Of a stretch of 12,515 nt of DNA, positions 1-5,911 are shown one piece after another. The notes beneath the pieces are model-generated. The model did not search any database and was not told the DNA's origin. It was given only the letters and a program-made list of their open reading frames with translations. The stretch's first letter is position 1, and each line of letters begins with the position of its first letter. A program made the position numbers and the translations under genes. Source of the DNA: an uncultured Clostridiaceae bacterium (GTDB lineage: Bacteria; Bacillota; Clostridia; Lachnospirales; Lachnospiraceae); the NCBI GenBank assembly GCA_949948825.1, contig CATLIJ010000050.1, positions 1 to 12,515 of the forward strand, read 5' to 3'.

Positions 1-890
1 TGTCCGGAGCTTTCGGCGGAGACTGGGAAGACGGCGGGACGATGACAAAAGAAGAGGCTGAACAATATGAGCTTCAGGAGGGCGAAAGATTAGTTGACGG
101 TAAAAATGGGGATAAGATTTTACAGACCTGGAAAGCCGACTCCTCGGAAGCTGTAACTTTCAGCGCCAAGGCAGATGTAGACAAGGTTGTGGAGAAGGTA
201 AAGAAATTCTTTGAAGAGTTCAATGCCATCGCAACAGAGGTCAACACTCAGGTTACTACCCGTCCGGATGGCTCTTACGGCCCTCTGACTGACGAGCAGA
301 AGGAAGAGATGAGTGAAACCTCCATTGAAAACTGGGAGAAGAAGGCAAAATCCGGACTGTTGTTCGGTGACGGCACCATGCGGGATTTGAGCATGGATAT
401 TCAGTCCATTTACAGCAGACTGATGCAGCAGACCGGCCTTAGCTATGAAGATTTGAAGGAAATGGGCATCAGTTATTCGGATAATGAGAAGGACGGCGGT
501 GTTCTGATCTTTGACGAGACAAAATTCCGCGACGCTATGGAGAGCAATCCGGAAAAGGTTTCTGATTTCTTTACCGGCGGCAATGGTATGGGCAAGGGCT
601 TTACCAAGCTGGTGGAGGATACCTTCACTCCTTATGCTACCCGCTACGCAACAAGGAATGGCAACTCTTATGGACGTCTGATTGAGGAAGCAGGTTCAGA
701 GAAGATTCCGACTTCCATTATGAAGAATCAGATTTACAGCGAGATCAAATCAAAACAGGATCTGATTGAACAGCTTCGGGCAAAGCTGGTGACAGAGCAG
801 GATCGTTACATTGCCCAGTTTACGACCATGGAGACCATGATCAATCAGATGAACTCCCAGTCCAGCTGGCTGTCCCAGATTACGGGCTAG
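1..890 (+). CDS. fliD: Flagellar hook-associated protein 2 (filament cap, FliD), 3' part only
   Basis: FliD forms the cap at the tip of the flagellar filament, under which exported flagellin folds. The reading frame is open from position 3, upstream of the first ATG at 42, so the gene is cut by the window edge and that ATG is internal. About 295 C-terminal residues are visible. They show the FliD C-terminal pattern: a segment containing LSYEDLKEMGISYSD (first M = residue 1, about 133-147), then FDETKFRDAMESNPEKVSDFF, matching the family's conserved 'L.EAL..dPe.V..lF' stretch. A terminal amphipathic helix (about 235-282) rich in Gln and Met corresponds to the D0 coiled coil, ending in SSWLSQITG. 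fliS starts 20 bases downstream, the usual fliD-fliS order. The family is clear; the N-terminal domain cannot be assessed. Confidence 0.93.
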   Translation, partial: SGAFGGDWEDGGTMTKEEAEQYELQEGERLVDGKNGDKILQTWKADSSEAVTFSAKADVDKVVEKVKKFFEEFNAIATEVNTQVTTRPDGSYGPLTDEQKEEMSETSIENWEKKAKSGLLFGDGTMRDLSMDIQSIYSRLMQQTGLSYEDLKEMGISYSDNEKDGGVLIFDETKFRDAMESNPEKVSDFFTGGNGMGKGFTKLVEDTFTPYATRYATRNGNSYGRLIEEAGSEKIPTSIMKNQIYSEIKSKQDLIEQLRAKLVTEQDRYIAQFTTMETMINQMNSQSSWLSQITG

Positions 891-910
891 GAAAGATAGA
901 AGGGGATTGA

Positions 911-1315
911 ATGAACGGATATAATCGTTACAAGGAAAAAAGCATTTACTCAATGTCAGGCGGAGAGCAGCTATTGCTTCTTTTTGATGAGACCTTAACC
1001 CGCCTGACCAGGGCAGAGTATTCCCTGAATGACAAGAATTACGCGGATTTTGACGACTGTATTACAAGAACCAGCCGGATTGTCCGCTACCTGTTGGAGA
1101 TTCTGGACATGGAACAGCCCATCAGCAGAGATTTGAGACGGATTTACAATTATCTGATTTATGATCTGAGTATGGTGAAAGCCGGGAGAGAAAGAAGACA
1201 GGATGAAATCGGACGTATCCGCCATATTCTTTCCGAACTGCGGGATGCCTTTGCACAGGCGAGCAAACAGGTCAATGACATGCATGTAGTTAAGGAGATT
1301 GAGATTCGGGGTTAA
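911..1315 (+). CDS. fliS: Flagellar secretion chaperone FliS
   Basis: FliS is a cytoplasmic chaperone that binds the C-terminal D0 region of flagellin, blocks premature polymerisation and delivers flagellin to the export gate; in Firmicutes it also takes part in the FliW-CsrA flagellin control loop. The 134-residue product has the normal family length and an all-helical make-up. The N-terminal NGYNRYKEKSIYSMSGGEQL followed by LLFDETLTRL matches the FliS 'Y....v.tasp..Ll.mLyd' pattern, and the second half carries the conserved Leu-rich helices (about residues 57-83). An AAGGGG site at 900-905 lies 5 bases before the ATG. It follows fliD by 20 bases and precedes the FliT-like gene by 17, so the three are probably one transcript. 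Confidence is high from both sequence and position. Confidence 0.93.
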   Translation: MNGYNRYKEKSIYSMSGGEQLLLLFDETLTRLTRAEYSLNDKNYADFDDCITRTSRIVRYLLEILDMEQPISRDLRRIYNYLIYDLSMVKAGRERRQDEIGRIRHILSELRDAFAQASKQVNDMHVVKEIEIRG

Positions 1316-1332
1316 GAGAGGACTGGGAAGAT

Positions 1333-1755
1333 ATGGGACTGGATGTGACAAAGGTTATGATTCTTCTTCAAAGGAGATACAGCGCAATCCGGGAGATTGA
1401 CCGGGTGACAAAGGAGCTGGAGGAAGCCTTTGTCCGCGGAGATGAGGTTTCAGCGGCAATGCTTTTGGAAATGCGGGCAGAAGAGATGGCAAAAGCGGAT
1501 GAATGCACAGACGCCATCTGGCAGCTGGGAGAAGAGGACCGGCAGGATCATCAGAGGCTTCGGCTTCTGATGCTGTCGGACCCAAAACAGGCGCAGGCAG
1601 AAAGTCCGGAAGAGAATAAAATATATGAGATTCGCCGAAAAACCCAGGAAACTCTTGACAAGCTGCGGGCAGTGGATCAAAGGCTGAATCGAAATGTGAC
1701 GAGGGAGAAATCTTATTATGGAGCCGAGCCTCTGAGGCGTCCGGTAAGCATATAA
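1333..1755 (+). CDS. Small helical protein in the fliT position (putative flagellar chaperone)
   Basis: I do not recognise this 140-residue protein firmly by sequence. It is almost entirely predicted helix, highly charged, and has no signal peptide or membrane segment. Long heptad-like stretches (about residues 5-60 and 90-125, for example VTKELEEAF and TQETLDKLRAVDQRL) suggest a helical bundle or coiled coil. It starts 17 bases after fliS, with a GAGAGGA site at 1316-1322, and is the last gene of the fliD-fliS unit. In many flagellated bacteria this slot holds fliT, which encodes the export chaperone for FliD and has about this size and fold type. A FliT-like role in binding FliD is therefore an inference from position and composition; FliT sequences are too divergent to settle it by eye. 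It could instead be a lineage-specific flagellar protein. Confidence 0.6.
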   Translation: MGLDVTKVMILLQRRYSAIREIDRVTKELEEAFVRGDEVSAAMLLEMRAEEMAKADECTDAIWQLGEEDRQDHQRLRLLMLSDPKQAQAESPEENKIYEIRRKTQETLDKLRAVDQRLNRNVTREKSYYGAEPLRRPVSI

Positions 1756-1757
1756 GA

Positions 1758-1784
1758 GAAAATACCATTCGAGAAGGCAGATAT
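1758..1784 (+). promoter_or_regulatory. Candidate sigma-28 (SigD) promoter for the FliD-like gene
   Basis: GAAA at 1758-1761, a 15-base spacer, then GCAGATAT at 1777-1784. The B. subtilis SigD consensus is TAAA-N15-GCCGATAT, so this matches 3 of 4 and 7 of 8 positions at the right spacing. It begins just after the stop codon at 1753-1755 and would give a leader of roughly 135 bases before the ATG at 1926. It was found by eye in a short gap, so chance cannot be excluded. Confidence 0.4.
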
Positions 1785-1785
1785 T

Positions 1786-1817
1786 GGTACTTTGGCTGCA
1801 TTTGCAGTCTGAGTACC
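1786..1817 (+). terminator. Hairpin after the fliD-fliS-fliT-like unit, possible weak terminator
   Basis: GGTACT at 1786-1791 pairs with AGTACC at 1812-1817. An inner GCTGC/GCAGT stem (one G-U pair) closes on an ATTT loop, with 3-base bulged segments on both sides between the stems. Only TTT follows, so it is a poor classical intrinsic terminator; it may be an attenuator or a leader structure. It lies 30 bases after the upstream stop codon. Confidence 0.35.
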
Positions 1818-1864
1818 TTTCCGCGTTTATCGGAACGGATGAAAAAGTGAAAAAAAGAGTACAA

Positions 1865-1918
1865 TGTAACACAAGGAAGTATGAAACTGTTGCAATAAAA
1901 CAGGCAGGAGAAGGAAGG
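1865..1918 (+). promoter_or_regulatory. Candidate CsrA-binding leader with a GGA hairpin loop and a GGA-containing Shine-Dalgarno
   Basis: TGTAACA (1865-1871) can pair with TGTTGCA (1888-1894), with one G-U pair, leaving a 16-base loop that carries AAGGAAGT. The stretch ACAAGGAAGT (1871-1880) matches the CsrA target consensus ACARGGAUGU at 9 of 10 positions. A second GGA lies in the ribosome site AAGGAAGG (1911-1918), 7 bases before the ATG at 1926. An upstream loop site plus a site on the Shine-Dalgarno is the arrangement known for B. subtilis hag under CsrA control. The csrA gene is in this window. This is inference from pattern only. Confidence 0.35.
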
Positions 1919-1925
1919 TGTTATT

Positions 1926-3248
1926 ATGTCATTGAGAGTATCGGGAAATAATTCATTGAATATTCAGAGTCTGTATCAGATGATGGGGACACTGCAGGCT
2001 GCACAGAGAGCGAATGTAGCAAAGCTTAACCAGTCTGTCAATCCCGTGAGCAAGGTTTCCCGTAAGCAGTCTGGCTCCGCTCAGTATACAGACACTCTGA
2101 AGTATGTTCAGGAATACGGAAAAGATATGTCTGAACTGAAGCTTAGCGCGTCAAAGCTTCAGATGGGAAGTTCCTCCAATGTATTTTCCAGCATTGATAT
2201 GAAAAGCTCAGATTCTTCCGTAGTACAGGTGGATAAAGCATTCCGCCCGAAAGAGGGAACCAGCATAAGCCTTGAGGTGGAAGCTCTGGCCCAGGCACAG
2301 CAGAATAAGAGCCAGTCTGTCAATGCTTCTGACAAGGCGGCAGATGGTTCTTCTATGAATTTTGAGGTAGCCTCCGCAAGAGGAAGAAGTGTTCAGGTAA
2401 ATGTCAGTGAGGTAAACCGGGACGGAAGCAAAAAGACCAATGAACAGATGTACCAGGAAGCAGCAGATCAGATTAACAGCAGCCGGAGCCTTGGGGTCAG
2501 CGCTTCTGTTGCCAAAGAAAATGGCAAGGTGTCTCTTGTTCTTACTTCCCAAAAGACCGGAGAAAGCAATGGATTTCAGGTTCAGGGACAGATGGGATCT
2601 GCAGCAGGAGCAGAGACAGCAGCTGTTCAGGGAGAGAATGCCAGATATACTGTGACACAGGATGGAAAGACCAGCTCTCGCACTTCAGAGAGCAACCGCA
2701 TTTCTCTGGACTATGGGAGAGTGGATGCCACATTAAAGGGAACAGGCTCGGTTCAGGTGAATGCAGGAGTGGATTCAGAGAAAATTGTATCAGCAGTAAA
2801 GGATCTGGCAAAGAATTATAATAATACTACAGATCTTTTAAAGGAGAATGCTGCCAGAGGCAGAGGAACACAGGATCAGTATAACAGCTTCAGCCGTCCT
2901 ATTGCAGATGACAGAACTTTAAAGGCTGTGGGAATCCGTTATGACAAGAGCGGCAGGATGCAGGTGGATGAAAAAGCTTTGCGGAAGGCATTGACAGATG
3001 ATTTTGAGGGTACAAAGGATATTCTTGGAGGCCAGTTTGGGCTTGCAGACCGGGTAGCCCAAAGAGCAGACTCTGCTATGTCCACTTCCTCCGGTCGTTT
3101 GGTGGAGGAGGATGTTTCCTCAAGAATGGACCGGAATCAGGAAGATGTATTTTCCTCCTTCCGTTATCTGTCTGACTTTTCCGGGTCCGGACCTTACAGT
3201 CTTGGGAATTACTTTACAGTTGGACTGATGTTAAATACCCTGGGTTAA
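1926..3248 (+). CDS. FliD-like protein lacking recognisable D0 ends
   Basis: A 440-residue protein whose middle resembles FliD. Residues about 112-126 (GTSISLEVEALAQAQ) fit the FliD N-terminal domain strand 'Y.v.V..LAqaQ'. The segment around QEAADQINSSRSLGVSASV and KVSLVLTSQKTGESNGFQV (about 177-220) fits the 'tl.diA..IN....gV.Asv....rLvLtS..tG..n.f.v' pattern of the cap protein. Near residues 340-370, VDEKALRKALTDDFEGTKDIL resembles the FliD C-terminal domain. The ends differ: the N-terminus lacks the usual FliD opening, and the C-terminus ends in a Gly/Ser/Tyr segment (SGSGPYSLGNYF) rather than the long D0 helix seen in the fliD product upstream. It is also rich in Ser and Gln. It sits between the cap operon and the nucleotidyltransferase-like gene. 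It may be a cap-associated or alternative surface protein; its role is unknown. Confidence 0.7.
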   Translation: MSLRVSGNNSLNIQSLYQMMGTLQAAQRANVAKLNQSVNPVSKVSRKQSGSAQYTDTLKYVQEYGKDMSELKLSASKLQMGSSSNVFSSIDMKSSDSSVVQVDKAFRPKEGTSISLEVEALAQAQQNKSQSVNASDKAADGSSMNFEVASARGRSVQVNVSEVNRDGSKKTNEQMYQEAADQINSSRSLGVSASVAKENGKVSLVLTSQKTGESNGFQVQGQMGSAAGAETAAVQGENARYTVTQDGKTSSRTSESNRISLDYGRVDATLKGTGSVQVNAGVDSEKIVSAVKDLAKNYNNTTDLLKENAARGRGTQDQYNSFSRPIADDRTLKAVGIRYDKSGRMQVDEKALRKALTDDFEGTKDILGGQFGLADRVAQRADSAMSTSSGRLVEEDVSSRMDRNQEDVFSSFRYLSDFSGSGPYSLGNYFTVGLMLNTLG

Positions 3249-3266
3249 TGGACTGGATAATAAACT

Positions 3267-4439
3267 ATGAATCAATTATTGTATGAAGGACGTACTTTGG
3301 TAGGAATGGTATCTTCTATTATTCGCCAGGAGCCCCTCCATGTGGTGTACAATCGGTTTGACTGGGAGCGCATGTTCCGGCTGGCTGATTATCATAGAGT
3401 GTCCAATATGGTGTATTTGGGGGTTTTGGGGAAAGGAGATGCCCTGCCAAACCGTTGGCGTGACCGTTTCTACGAGCGGTATCAGGAAGCCTTGCAGTTT
3501 AGCGAAAATTGCGAAGAATCGATTCGGGAAATATTGGTATGGCTGGATATGCGGGAGATTTCCTGCACGGTGCTGGTGGCCCATTCTGTTCGGGAATTTT
3601 ATAAGCTTCCTGAGACAGCAGAAAACAGTCCCATACAAATCCTGCTGAGCGAAGATCAATATGTTCTGGCAAAAGGATATCTGGTGGATCTTGGCTATGA
3701 GACGGACCAGACTTACAAAGGATATGGAGAGAGAATGAAACGGGTGTCCGGGGTATCTGTGACAATTTACCGCAAACTTCCCTTTCGCACTGCTCTATAT
3801 GCGAAAAATATGCAGCTATTGTTGGAGACAGCAGAGTTAGAGGAACCCTATCATTATGTCCGGGTGCTTCCTCCGGAAAGTGAACTGGCATATCGGATGG
3901 CAAAAGCGGTTTACAGCTATGTGACAGATGATCTGCGCATTCGGGAAGTTCTGGATTTGCAGTTATGCCATAAAGCATGGCGCAACGAGATCAATAAGGA
4001 GGCAATCTGGAAGTTTCTTACTGATTTTCAGATTGATGAACTTGCAGAGAAGATTCTTCGGATTTCCTACATGTGGTTTGGAGAGAAGAAGGATAAGTAT
4101 TTTATTGATCAGATTGATGACATGTCGGTTTATGATGTGTTGGAAGAACGAATGCTGACCCAAGGCACCATCAACCGGGAGGCAGACGAACAGGCTCTAA
4201 GTCTTCAGAAGGCGATTGAGAAGGAGATTCTCAAGGAACAGAAGGAAGAAGTCAGGAGTATGTTTTGGGAAAAGGTGACAAATCATTGGAAAGAAATCAA
4301 AAGAACTTTTCTTTGGATCTTCCCGGATTTTCATTATATGTCGTCGATTTATCCGCTTTTAAGAAAGCTTCCCATACTGCTTCCTTTTTACTGGTGCATT
4401 CGGGATATACGGCTTTTGTTACGGCTTTTGATAAAATAA
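3267..4439 (+). CDS. Nucleotidyltransferase-family-like protein (PF14907 type) with degenerate active site
   Basis: A 390-residue cytoplasmic protein with the architecture of the PF14907 nucleotidyltransferase family: an N-terminal helical part with W.....L...H.V..L-like spacing (residues 33-54), a central alpha/beta core (98-145) ending in LAKGYLVDLGYE, and a helical C-terminal half. Family members typically read 'LKG....YP....R..gDiDlLV' in the core. Here the matching stretch reads VLVAHSVREFYKLPE (102-116), then SPIQILLS (121-128), so the Lys, the Arg and both Asp of the DxD are absent. Catalysis is therefore doubtful. A basic, hydrophobic C-terminal segment (about 345-390) could lie on the membrane. 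It starts 18 bases after the FliD-like gene with only a weak TGGA ribosome site, suggesting translation coupled to it, and ends inside the palindrome at 4433-4499. Such families occur in glycan or surface-modification loci. Function unknown. Confidence 0.65.
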   Translation: MNQLLYEGRTLVGMVSSIIRQEPLHVVYNRFDWERMFRLADYHRVSNMVYLGVLGKGDALPNRWRDRFYERYQEALQFSENCEESIREILVWLDMREISCTVLVAHSVREFYKLPETAENSPIQILLSEDQYVLAKGYLVDLGYETDQTYKGYGERMKRVSGVSVTIYRKLPFRTALYAKNMQLLLETAELEEPYHYVRVLPPESELAYRMAKAVYSYVTDDLRIREVLDLQLCHKAWRNEINKEAIWKFLTDFQIDELAEKILRISYMWFGEKKDKYFIDQIDDMSVYDVLEERMLTQGTINREADEQALSLQKAIEKEILKEQKEEVRSMFWEKVTNHWKEIKRTFLWIFPDFHYMSSIYPLLRKLPILLPFYWCIRDIRLLLRLLIK

Positions 4440-4499
4440 AATATAACACAATGACAGGGGAGATTTTATCTCCCCTGTCATTGTGTTATATTTTATTTT
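4433..4499. terminator. Bidirectional terminator: 31-bp perfect inverted repeat between convergent genes
   Basis: The left arm at 4433-4463 and right arm at 4469-4499 are perfect reverse complements over 31 bases, with a 5-base loop TTTTA (4464-4468). The inner core (GACAGGGGAGA) is GC-rich and the outer arms are A/T runs, so on either strand a GC stem is followed by a T-rich tract, as for an intrinsic terminator. The + gene ends at TAA 4437-4439 and csrA ends at TAA read from 4495-4493, at mirror positions inside the repeat. Confidence 0.93.
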
Positions 4500-4780
4500 G
4501 CTGTTGAATCTTCGTTTGAATCTTTTGGTTTATTTGTCTCCTTTTCAGAATCCATCCGTTTTTTGAAAATTGACTGAAACATTCTTACAGAATCAATATT
4601 GGGAGTCAAGGCTGTCTTGTTAGTCTTTTCTGCTTCTGAAAGCTCTTCTCTCAAAATAGAAATCTGCTTTGGCGCGTCTATGGCAAGACGGACTCCGTCA
4701 GATGCACATTCAATAATCGTAATCCGGATGTTATCTCCGATTAGAATACTTTCGTTCTTTTTACGTCGAAGTATCAGCAT
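4493..4780 (-). CDS. csrA: Translational regulator CsrA
   Basis: CsrA is a small dimeric RNA-binding protein that blocks translation of targets by binding GGA motifs; in Gram-positive flagellated bacteria it represses flagellin mRNA and is antagonised by FliW. I choose the ATG at 4780, which gives the standard opening MLILRRKKNESILIG and 95 residues, with GGGAG at 4789-4793 placed 8 bases upstream. A GTG at 4789 would add three residues but overlaps both this ribosome site and the fliW stop. Conserved RNA-contact positions are present at Leu4, Arg6 and Arg44, with the VRLAIDAPK strand at 30-38. The core ends near residue 60; a charged tail of about 35 residues (rich in Lys, Glu, Asp, Ser) is longer than in typical 60-75-residue family members. 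It follows fliW by one base and is the last gene of the flgM operon. Confidence 0.96.
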   Translation of the reverse strand: MLILRRKKNESILIGDNIRITIIECASDGVRLAIDAPKQISILREELSEAEKTNKTALTPNIDSVRMFQSIFKKRMDSEKETNKPKDSNEDSTAK

Positions 4781-4781
4781 G

Positions 4782-5240
4782 CTATTCACTCCCGTTTGTC
4801 GAATCAGCTACTGTTGGAAAAGAACGCAGCTCATGACGGTATTCATAAGGAGAGTTTTCCAAAATAACCTGAATTCCATGGCGTGTCTGTGGGTTAATTA
4901 CCAAAGGAGACTTTAAGTTTACCGTGTTTTCCAGGTAATTGTCCCGCACAACGCAAATTGAATAGTACGAAAGTTCTCCGCTGTCCTGGACGCCCAAACA
5001 GGCAAGCTCCTCAGGAGTCAGTTCAGGGGAATAATCCGGACAAAGGAGAAAAGGATTGATCAATACAAATCCTACCTTGCATTCCTCTACCGACTGCAGC
5101 AAAAGCATTGAATCATCATCTTCATTTAAAAACAGGAGAAGATACTTCGTCAGCTTTGGAAAACCAAAGAGACCGTCGGGAAATATCACCAGATCATCTG
5201 CCTCATATTCCACTGTGCCATAATCTGTTTGTATTGTCAT
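4782..5240 (-). CDS. fliW: Flagellar assembly factor FliW (CsrA antagonist)
   Basis: FliW binds flagellin in the cytoplasm; when flagellin is exported, free FliW binds CsrA allosterically and releases flagellin mRNA from repression. The 152-residue product has normal family length and shows the family pattern: an opening beta strand (TDYGTVEYEADDLVIFPDGLFGFP), then KYLLLFLNEDDDSMLLLQSVEECKVGFVLINPF (about residues 32-64). A later SYYSICVVRD stretch precedes NLKSPLVINPQTRHGIQVIL (about 108-127). AGGAG at 5253-5257 lies 12 bases before the ATG and overlaps the stop of the preceding gene. The 15-base gap upstream and 1-base gap downstream to csrA indicate one transcript and coupled translation of antagonist and target. 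Confidence 0.96.
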   Translation of the reverse strand: MTIQTDYGTVEYEADDLVIFPDGLFGFPKLTKYLLLFLNEDDDSMLLLQSVEECKVGFVLINPFLLCPDYSPELTPEELACLGVQDSGELSYYSICVVRDNYLENTVNLKSPLVINPQTRHGIQVILENSPYEYRHELRSFPTVADSTNGSE

Positions 5241-5255
5241 ATCAAATCAACACTC

Positions 5256-5864
5256 CTATGTGAATAGATTGACGTTCCTGCCAGGATCCACGTCCAGAGG
5301 AGGAACGTAGTTAAAGCCACCAAGATATTCAACATGTATTTGCGGTCTTTGAGTAATCACAGTCATTACCAGGGGTGGAAGATAGGTCAGATCTCCTCTT
5401 GCCACCCGCATCTCAAAGGCACCCCGCTGTGCCGTATAGGATGTGCTGGTCTCTGCTGAAAGATCCGGCGCAACCGCAGAGGAAGCTGCTGATGACACTT
5501 GGGGAGCAACATCGTTCTGCGCCATATCCATATTCATATCCGGAGCCGGCGTCGGCGTGGATACCTTTGGACGGACAGGAGCCTGCATAGCGGCCTGTGC
5601 GGTCTGACGGGAAACAACCTGCGGAGAAACTGCCTCTGCGATTTCTGCTTCCGCTTTGCTTTGAGAAAAAGCCTGATTAATCCTTGTGATGTCTTTGACA
5701 GAGACATTACCTTGCACATTCGGATTGGTGCGGCGCATGGTCATATGACGGGCCACAGCCTTTCTTCTCTCGATATCTACGGAATCAGAATTTACTAACC
5801 GGGCGTTTTGCGTAAAACGCATCATTTGTAATGGTTCTGTTGTGATTTTGATAAGCGGTCCCAT
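5256..5864 (-). CDS. DUF6470 family protein (YviE-like)
   Basis: A 202-residue protein in the slot held by yviE in B. subtilis, between flgL and fliW. The N-terminal part (residues 1-75: PLIKITTEPLQMMRFTQNA, then a basic helical stretch) and the C-terminal part (about 147-202: RGAFEMRVARGDLTYLPPLVMTV and the IHVEYLGGFNYVPPLDVDPG segment) fit what I know of this family. They are split by a long Ala/Pro/Ser/Gln-rich low-complexity linker (about 78-145), which includes the odd PAPDMNMDMAQND. No signal peptide or membrane segment is seen. An AAAGGAGG site lies 7 bases before the ATG. The biochemical role of this family is not established; constant association with flgL and fliW suggests a job in late flagellar assembly. 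Confidence 0.82.
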   Translation of the reverse strand: MGPLIKITTEPLQMMRFTQNARLVNSDSVDIERRKAVARHMTMRRTNPNVQGNVSVKDITRINQAFSQSKAEAEIAEAVSPQVVSRQTAQAAMQAPVRPKVSTPTPAPDMNMDMAQNDVAPQVSSAASSAVAPDLSAETSTSYTAQRGAFEMRVARGDLTYLPPLVMTVITQRPQIHVEYLGGFNYVPPLDVDPGRNVNLFT

Positions 5865-5911
5865 AAAGAAGCCTCCTTTCTACATATTTAAATCATGAAT
5901 TATTTTCCTTT

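Noticed and set aside
1826..1833. TTATCGGA on +, a sigma-28-like -10 box on the minus strand
   Set aside because: It points back into the fliD-fliS unit with no minus-strand gene ahead; one base off consensus and no -35 support.
1859..1864. TACAAT as a sigma-A -10 box upstream of the FliD-like gene
   Set aside because: No acceptable -35 at 16-18 bases, and the region is A-rich by composition.
1355..1872. Minus-strand ORFs opposite the FliT-like gene
   Set aside because: They are shadows of a well-placed + strand gene, have no ribosome site and no recognisable domain.
4781..4789. csrA start at GTG 4789
   Set aside because: It overlaps the ribosome site and the fliW stop; the ATG at 4780 gives the canonical CsrA opening.
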